64,000 nt of DNA from AP-15 sp963785565 (GTDB lineage Bacteria > Pseudomonadota > Alphaproteobacteria > ATCC43930 > CGMCC-115725), in the NCBI GenBank assembly GCA_963785565.1, contig CAWAVV010000020.1, forward strand, positions 124,001-188,000, given 5' to 3'. Of this stretch, positions 58,932-64,000 are shown piece by piece. The notes under the pieces are model-generated. The model searched no databases. It was not told the origin of the DNA and worked only from the letters and a program-made list of their open reading frames with translations. Position numbers and translations under genes: made by a program. Within the stretch, counting starts at the first letter, position 1. The number at the start of each line of letters is the position of its first letter.

Positions 58932-60209
58932 ATGAATGCACAAAGGAAGCGCGCAGCCATCTTCTTTGTGGAGGGCTATCTCAGCGTTCAGCCCAGCGTC
59001 GTAGGCGCCGCGACGGAATTGGCCGAGCGGGGGTACGATATCGACCTGTTCTATATTCGGCCCGCGTTCTCGGTCCCCGCTTTGAACCTGCCAGCCGCAA
59101 TCCACATGAGAGAATATTCCCGGCGAAAGCTCAATTTTGCGAAGGTGACCCGACGGATATTGCGCGTATCCTGGCGGGTTAGTGAACTTGTTCGCAAGAG
59201 CGAACCCCTGATCAACGACTTTGTTAAATTCGTCGGTTTTGTTCGGTTTTGCCGTCGACGAGCTCGAGATGTCGATGTTGCAATTGCTTTCGATATGACA
59301 GGCTTAGCCGCGATGACGATAACCGTGCCACGGAAAGTTCCTTTCATATATTGGTCGCTCGAGATAAGACTCCTCTCAGAACTCAGCACTCTCGGGTCTA
59401 TTTTGCAAAAACGACTCGAGATGCACCGACTCGACGTGGCGCGCGCGATTGTGGTGCAGAGTTGCGAGCGCGCTAAACTTCTTTCCCTGGACAGTGGATG
59501 TGCCAAAGAGCGATTTACCATTGTTCCAAACAGTCCTCCCGGTCCACGGCCGGGGGATTTGCCTCGAGACTTTTTTACCCGGCGCTTCAATATTCCGTCG
59601 ACTGCGACCATCGTGCTTTGCGCGGGCATGATCGGACCCCTCGCCCACAGCCGCGAAATAGCCGCAGCGTCGACTTCCTGGTCACCAAATTTTGTGCTGG
59701 TCTTTCATGAGCGCCTGAGGAATCCATCCGGATACCTACGATCGGTTCAGGCCGCCGGCGGAAACCGCGTCTTTCTTTCATTGGATCCCGTTCCATTCAA
59801 CGCCGTTGATGTTGTATTCGCCGCAGCGCATATCGGCATCGTTTCATACAAGCCTGTTGACTTTAACTATGCGACTACTCTGATGTCGTCTGGAAAACTT
59901 AGTTATTATCTCCGCAATGGGCTTCCAGTTGTAGTTGTAACACGTTCGCCTCCGCCGTTTATGAAGGAATGGATGTGCGGCTTGTGGGTGGCCGAAATCG
60001 GCGAAATCGGCCAAGCGTTGATTGAGATTACAGCCGACTACTCGCGCTTTTCAGAACAAGCAAAGCGATGTTATGACGAAATCTTCGATTTCGGTAAAGC
60101 ATTTGATCGACTAGTAGAACGGGCTAACCTGGATTTCCCTTTGAAGCGTTTGCATGGCGACGGCACCACGACAACATCGTCGGGTGCCACCCATTGTCGG
60201 TGCGGCTAA
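58932..60209 (+). CDS. Glycosyltransferase (GT4-like fold)
   Basis: The product has 425 residues. The N-terminal half is a Rossmann domain (AIFFVEGYLSVQPSVVGAATELAERGYDIDLFYI). The C-terminal half has VLCAGMIGPLAHSREIAAAS, NFVLVFHERLRNP, VFLSLDPVPFNAVDVVFAAAHIGIVSYKP, and LSSGKLSYYLRNGLPVVV-like DTLMSSGKLSYYL, close to GT4 nucleotide-sugar-binding segments. There is no membrane helix. It is AT-richer than the three genes before it, suggesting separate origin. It completes the cassette and probably adds a sugar to a surface polysaccharide. Confidence 0.8.
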   Translation: MNAQRKRAAIFFVEGYLSVQPSVVGAATELAERGYDIDLFYIRPAFSVPALNLPAAIHMREYSRRKLNFAKVTRRILRVSWRVSELVRKSEPLINDFVKFVGFVRFCRRRARDVDVAIAFDMTGLAAMTITVPRKVPFIYWSLEIRLLSELSTLGSILQKRLEMHRLDVARAIVVQSCERAKLLSLDSGCAKERFTIVPNSPPGPRPGDLPRDFFTRRFNIPSTATIVLCAGMIGPLAHSREIAAASTSWSPNFVLVFHERLRNPSGYLRSVQAAGGNRVFLSLDPVPFNAVDVVFAAAHIGIVSYKPVDFNYATTLMSSGKLSYYLRNGLPVVVVTRSPPPFMKEWMCGLWVAEIGEIGQALIEITADYSRFSEQAKRCYDEIFDFGKAFDRLVERANLDFPLKRLHGDGTTTTSSGATHCRCG

Positions 60210-60479
60210 TTCCGCGCGCAGAAGATGGCTTCGTAAAGCTCAGGATTAAGGGATGTCGTTCTTAAATGCACCATTTCGGATGGCCCCCATGGACACCTCG
60301 AATTACTCGATTTGAGGATGATTAGGGGGCTTGATAGTGCGGTTGCGACGATGGTGCCGTCTGAGCGGGCCATAGCGCGGGTCGGTTGACCGGCGCGGCG
60401 GTGGTGACTTCGCGCTAATAGAGATCGCTGTGGAAGTCATTGGAGCCTTGGTGGTTCAAATCTCTTGCGATGATACGGG

Positions 60480-61094
60480 TTAGGGGGGCGGAGTGCGAGC
60501 CTGTATCAGCGCGGCGAGCCAGGCACGGAACCGGCTGTCGGTCTCCGGTCCTTCCTCGAGCCCGGCGCTGCGGCGGAACTGGGCGCCGTAAATCGCGTCG
60601 CCGAGCGCGGCGGTGGCGATCAGGTAGACCAGAAATTGGCTGTCCTCCCGCGCCACCGTAATGCCCGGCGGCGCTGCGGCAACCCGGCGGGCGTGCAGGT
60701 GGTCGGCGATCTGACGCTGGATCATCGTCGCGCCGCTTTGGTCACCGTCGGGATCGACGGTGGCCAGCCATGCCAGGCGCTGCCCCAGCCCGTTGCGGAA
60801 AGCATCGAACACGCGGTCGAGCTGCTGTTCGATCGAGTAGTCGCGTTCGGTCATCGCGGCGACCAGTTTGTCCTTGAATTCGGCGATCGCCTCGCGGGTC
60901 AGCGCGCGCACCAGGCCGGCCCGGCTACCGAAATGGTGCAGGATCAGCGGATGCGAGATGCCGGCAGCGGCGGCGATGTCGTGCAGCCGCAGCCCTTCGG
61001 GCCCGGTGCGGGCGATCGCCGCCTGCGCCGCATCGAGGATCAGCCGCCGGGTCTCGGCCGGCGTCCGGCGGACCCGTTTGACAGTCTCGGCCAT
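60480..61094 (-). CDS. TetR family transcriptional regulator
   Basis: The product has 204 residues. HTH: ETRRLILDAAQAAIARTGPEGLRLHDIAAAAGISHPLILHHFGSRAGLVRAL, with HxL/HHF matching the TetR wing. The ligand domain is long and helical (FKDKLVAAMTERDYSIEQQLDRVFDAFRNGLG). It is divergent from the COQ4-like gene, with a perfect palindrome between them that overlaps a TTGACA element, so it likely represses one or both. The ligand is unknown. Confidence 0.9.
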   Translation of the reverse strand: MAETVKRVRRTPAETRRLILDAAQAAIARTGPEGLRLHDIAAAAGISHPLILHHFGSRAGLVRALTREAIAEFKDKLVAAMTERDYSIEQQLDRVFDAFRNGLGQRLAWLATVDPDGDQSGATMIQRQIADHLHARRVAAAPPGITVAREDSQFLVYLIATAALGDAIYGAQFRRSAGLEEGPETDSRFRAWLAALIQARTPPP

Positions 61095-61129
61095 CGCCCG
61101 ATGTATCCCCTCGATGCCCGATTTTATAT

Positions 61130-61143
61130 TGACATAATTGTCA
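61130..61143. promoter_or_regulatory. TetR operator overlapping a -35 element
   Basis: TGACA-TAAT-TGTCA is a perfect 14-base palindrome. With the preceding T it forms TTGACA, a consensus -35 for plus-strand transcription toward the COQ4-like gene, so a bound repressor would block it directly. The distance to the tetR start (about 36 bases) allows autoregulation too. Confidence 0.65.
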
Positions 61144-61187
61144 GCAAGGCTAATCTGCCGATGTCGACCTCACGTGAGGATCAAGCT

Positions 61188-61934
61188 ATGCCGCAAACCA
61201 CCAGCACCCGCCTCCACCCAATCGCCGCCATCCGCGCGATGCGCGGCCTGATGCGCGATCGCGAGGACACGCGCCAAGTGTTTTTGCTTATGGACGCACT
61301 GCGCGGCAAGACCTCCCTGCGCCAGTTCGCGCGTTTCCGCCAGACCGAGACCGGCCGGACGGTGCTCGTCGAGCGCCGCCAGCTGTTCGATCGGCTGAGC
61401 GACCGGAAAAGCCTTGCGGCGCTCCCCCCGGGCACGCTCGGGCGTTCGTACTATGAATTCATGGCGGCGGAAAACCTGTCGGCCGAAGGGCTGGTCGAAG
61501 CCTCGCAATTCCGCGAAAAATTGCCGGCGGGCGAGGACATGACTCTGTTCCGCGAGCGCAGCCGCGAGATGCACGATTTGCTGCACATCGTCACCGGCTA
61601 CGGCCGCGACCCGCTCGGCGAAGCCTGCCTGACCGCGTTCTCGTTCGCGCAGACCGGGCTGAAGGGTTTCGCGCTGATCGCAATCGTCGCCTCGCAGCGG
61701 ATTTCTCGGGCGCGTCCCGGCCATGCGGTGCGGCGGGCAGTGTTCGAAGGCTATCGCCATGGCCGGCGGGCGGAATGGTTGTTCGCGGCCGACTGGGAGA
61801 ACCTGCTGACCGAGCCGGTCGAGACGATCCGCGCGCGGTATGGCGTCATCCCGCCGGTCTATTACCCGAAAGTGCTCGCCGCGATCCGCGCCGAGCGAGG
61901 TGCGAACGCGCAACCGTTCCGCGCGGCCGCCTGA
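61188..61934 (+). CDS. COQ4 family protein
   Basis: The product has 248 residues. COQ4 features: LMDALRGKTSLRQFARFRQTETGRTVL, LPPGTLGRSYYEFM, and the zinc motif MHDLLHIVTGYGRDPLGEACLTAFSFAQTG (HDxxH...E) with FEGYRHGRRAEWLFAADWENLLTEPVETIR at the end. COQ4 is an essential part of the ubiquinone biosynthesis complex in eukaryotes and its bacterial relatives are thought to act on C1 decarboxylation/hydroxylation of the ring. ATG at 61188 with GTGAGGA is preferred; ATG 61161 is also open. Probably controlled by the divergent TetR. Confidence 0.88.
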   Translation: MPQTTSTRLHPIAAIRAMRGLMRDREDTRQVFLLMDALRGKTSLRQFARFRQTETGRTVLVERRQLFDRLSDRKSLAALPPGTLGRSYYEFMAAENLSAEGLVEASQFREKLPAGEDMTLFRERSREMHDLLHIVTGYGRDPLGEACLTAFSFAQTGLKGFALIAIVASQRISRARPGHAVRRAVFEGYRHGRRAEWLFAADWENLLTEPVETIRARYGVIPPVYYPKVLAAIRAERGANAQPFRAAA

Positions 61935-62054
61935 GCCGGCGCTGGCGGAGAGCCACGCACTAGTTCCGGCCCGCGGCTTCCAATGCTGGCCGAGAACCCG
62001 CTATTCTCCGGCTGCGGCACCGAAGAAAACACAGCCCAGCATGAGGCGGCAAGG

Positions 62055-63092
62055 ATGACCGAAACCCTTCTCCCGACCACCGTGGTCGGCAGCTATCCGC
62101 AGCCGGACTGGCTGATCGACCGCGAGCGGCTGACCCATCTGCCCCCGGTGCGGGTGCGCGCGCAGGAGCTGTGGCGCGTGTCCGAGCCGTGGCTCGAACA
62201 GGCGCAGGACGATGCGACCCGGCTGGCGATCCGCGACATGGAGCAAGCCGGGATCGATATCATCACCGATGGCGAGATCCGCCGCGAAAGCTATTCGAAC
62301 CGCTTTGCGACCGCACTTTCGGGGGTCGATCTCGACAATCCGGCGGAGGTACGCGGGCGGTCGAGCGGCACCGTTGTCGTACCGCGCATCGTCGGCCCGA
62401 TCCGGCGGCTGCGTCAGGTCGAAGTCCGCGATGTCGAATTCCTGCGGCGCGGCACGGACCATCCGATCAAGATTACGCTGCCCGGTCCGTTCACGATGTC
62501 GCGTCAGGCCAAGAACGAGTTCTACCAGGACGAAGAAGAGCTGGTGATGGATTATGCCGCGGCAGTCAATGCCGAGGTTCGCGATCTGAAGGCGGCCGGT
62601 GCGGATGTGATCCAGCTCGACGAGCCCTGGCTGCAGGCCCGGCCCGAGGAGGCGCGGCGGCTGGCCTTGCCGGCGATCAACCGGGCGTTGCAAGGCATCG
62701 CCGGCCCGACCGCGCTGCATCTGTGCTTCGGTTACGCCTATGTCTCGCGCGACAAGCCCAACGGCTATTCGTTTCTGTCCGAACTGACCGGCACGGTGGC
62801 GCAGCAGATCTCGATCGAGGCGGCGCAGCCCAACCTCGATCTCGGCAATCTCGACCACCTCGGCGACAAGACCGTTATCTTCGGGGTCATCAGCATGGGT
62901 GACCCGCAGCCCGAAACCGCCGAAACCGTCGCCGCCCGCATCCGCGCCGCACTCCGGCACATCCCGGCCGAGCGGCTGATCCCGGCCCCCGATTGCGGCA
63001 TGAAATACCTGCCGCGCGATCTCGCCTTCGCCAAGCTCAAGGCACTGGCCGACGGCGCCCGCATCGTCCGCCGCGAACTAACCGGCGGCTAG
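62055..63092 (+). CDS. MetE-like cobalamin-independent methionine synthase family protein
   Basis: The product has 345 residues, half the length of MetE, corresponding to its catalytic C-terminal barrel. Seen: PTTVVGSYPQPDWLID (the GSYPRP-like start), ITDGEIRRESYSNRFA, VIQLDEPWLQARPEEA, zinc ligands in ALHLCFGY, and the last Cys in IPAPDCGMKYLPRDLAFAKL. Such stand-alone forms act on methyl transfer to a thiol, with substrates other than homocysteine in several cases. ATG at 62055 follows AAGG; an upstream in-frame ATG lacks homology. It may share an operon with the COQ4-like gene (120 bases apart). Confidence 0.88.
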   Translation: MTETLLPTTVVGSYPQPDWLIDRERLTHLPPVRVRAQELWRVSEPWLEQAQDDATRLAIRDMEQAGIDIITDGEIRRESYSNRFATALSGVDLDNPAEVRGRSSGTVVVPRIVGPIRRLRQVEVRDVEFLRRGTDHPIKITLPGPFTMSRQAKNEFYQDEEELVMDYAAAVNAEVRDLKAAGADVIQLDEPWLQARPEEARRLALPAINRALQGIAGPTALHLCFGYAYVSRDKPNGYSFLSELTGTVAQQISIEAAQPNLDLGNLDHLGDKTVIFGVISMGDPQPETAETVAARIRAALRHIPAERLIPAPDCGMKYLPRDLAFAKLKALADGARIVRRELTGG

Positions 63093-63104
63093 CGTCGATG
63101 CACC

Positions 63105-63929
63105 TCACCAGCCGCCATCGATACCGATCGCTTGGCCGGTGACGAAGGCGGCTTGGTCGGAGGCGAGGAATGCGATCATCGCCGCGACCTCGTCGGGGCT
63201 GCCGAAGCGCCCGACCGGGATTGCCTTCGACCGTTCGGCAAAGCCGATTTCGAGGTCGTCGCCATATTCGCGCCGATTGGTGCTGATTGCCCGCGAGGTG
63301 CGGATCGGGCCGGGACAGACAGCGTTGACGGTGATCCCGAGCGGCGCCAGATCGAAGGCCAAGGATTTCGTGAAGCCGACGATCGCCGCCTTCGAGGCGG
63401 CATAGGTCGCGCGATTGCGGCCGGGCCGGAACGCCGCCTTCGACGACACGCTGACGATGCGGCCCCAGCGCGCCTTGCGCATCGCCGGAACCGCGGCGCG
63501 CGACATCAGAAAGCAGCCGCGCGCATTGACCGCCATCGTGCGCTCCCAGGCCTCGATCGGCACATCCTCGATCTCGTTGCGATCGGCGCCCTGCGGCGCC
63601 CCGGCGTTGTTGACGAGGATGTCGAGCCGCCCATAGCGGCTCAACACGTCCTCGACCATGCGCGCGGCATCGGCCTCGACGCTGACGTCGCCCAAGGTCG
63701 AAGAGGCGGTTCGCCCGCTGCGGACGAGTTCTTCGACCAGGCCGTCGACCCCGCCCCACGAGGCGTCGGTGTCGCCCTGAACATTGTGCTCGTTGGCCAC
63801 ACCCGTCGCGACCACGTCGGCAACGACGACCGTCACCCCTGCCGCCGCCAGCGCCCGCGCCGTCGAATTGCCGATGCCGACAGGCTTGCCGCACCCGGTG
63901 ATCAGCGCCACTCGAGCAGAACTCGGCAT
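63105..63929 (-). CDS. SDR family oxidoreductase
   Basis: The product has 274 residues. NAD(P) motif: VALITGCGKPVGIGNSTARALAAAG (extended GxxxGIG). Then DILVNNAGAPQG, IVSVSSKAAFRPGRN, the catalytic Tyr/Lys in ATYAASKAAIVGFTKSLA, VNAVCPGPIRTS, and the C-terminal SPDEVAAMIAFLASDQAAFVTGQAIGIDGGW. ATG at 63929 has GGAGGG upstream; an earlier GTG-type start is less likely. It is convergent with the MetE-like gene, 12 bases apart. The substrate is unknown. Confidence 0.9.
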   Translation of the reverse strand: MPSSARVALITGCGKPVGIGNSTARALAAAGVTVVVADVVATGVANEHNVQGDTDASWGGVDGLVEELVRSGRTASSTLGDVSVEADAARMVEDVLSRYGRLDILVNNAGAPQGADRNEIEDVPIEAWERTMAVNARGCFLMSRAAVPAMRKARWGRIVSVSSKAAFRPGRNRATYAASKAAIVGFTKSLAFDLAPLGITVNAVCPGPIRTSRAISTNRREYGDDLEIGFAERSKAIPVGRFGSPDEVAAMIAFLASDQAAFVTGQAIGIDGGW

Positions 63930-64000
63930 CGAACCCTCCTTCAGAACCGCCACACGATCGCTCCCCAAGTCGAACAGTATTCCCGGTTTTCCAGCCCCTG

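Noticed and set aside
60440..60475. GGTTCAAATCTC as a tRNA T-arm
   Set aside because: No matching acceptor stem, D-arm or anticodon stem could be drawn around it.
61935..62054. Riboswitch before the MetE-like gene
   Set aside because: No SAM or cobalamin riboswitch core motifs were found in the 120-base gap.

Overview
The window is GC-rich chromosomal DNA, most likely from an alphaproteobacterium of the Hyphomicrobiales/Rhodospirillales type. This rests on gene content: a COQ4-family protein, DUF992 and DUF3108 proteins, a dnaX-ybaB-recR block with the SRP RNA gene beside dnaX, a Zur-type box before a zinc transporter, and a PEP-CTERM protein. The species cannot be named from the sequence. 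Most genes are closely packed and many overlap by 4 to 8 bases.

Layout. 1-6.9 kb: a cut-off flavin monooxygenase, a frameshifted HpcH/HpaI aldolase, a GT39 membrane glycosyltransferase, two divergent 2-hydroxyacid dehydrogenases, an alpha/beta-hydrolase fragment, a GNAT acetyltransferase and a thioredoxin-fold isomerase. 7-10.2 kb: recR, ybaB, dnaX and the SRP RNA, all on the minus strand, with a dispersed repeat between ybaB and recR. 10.2-13.4 kb: an ECF42-type sigma factor locus with two DGPF/YCII proteins, a GST and a candidate ECF42 promoter. 13.5-14.6 kb: a PEP-CTERM protein behind a sigma-54 promoter and an inverted repeat. 14.9-23 kb: frameshifted nudC, an internally duplicated unknown protein, emrAB efflux with a divergent TetR, and an ArsR-AHSA1-DUF899 cassette. 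23-29.4 kb: a class III cyclase, a tandem DUF427 protein, a MarR regulator and a molybdenum hydroxylase (M-S-L). 29.4-36.2 kb: an accessory stretch of small unknown proteins, an LplT-like transporter and a 13-repeat ankyrin protein. 36.3-45.8 kb: thioesterase, frameshifted phosphodiesterase, a VapBC-like pair, a TPP enzyme, DUF3108, pcaHG, SDR, a Z-isoprenyl diphosphate synthase and DUF992. 46-50.1 kb: znuACB and a lysozyme-like/secreted-protein pair. 50.1-55.2 kb: kdpE-kdpD without kdpFABC, an MFS transporter and a carboxymuconolactone decarboxylase-family protein. 55.4-60.2 kb: an IS1380 remnant followed by a sugar-modification cassette (cupin, DegT aminotransferase, methyltransferase, glycosyltransferase) that is partly AT-richer. 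60.5-64 kb: TetR, COQ4-like, MetE-like and SDR genes.

One quality issue affects the whole window. Six conserved genes (HpcH aldolase, nudC, DUF899, phosphodiesterase, pcaG and an SDR) are each split by what looks like a single-base indel, and in each the conserved sequence resumes at once in the neighbouring frame. Either the assembly carries residual indel errors or the strain has several fresh pseudogenes. Raw reads would decide.

The best leads for new biology are the sigma-54/inverted-repeat control region of the PEP-CTERM gene, the candidate ECF42 promoter, the translationally coupled lysozyme-like and secreted protein pair, the internally duplicated protein beside emrAB, and the recently expanded ankyrin array.
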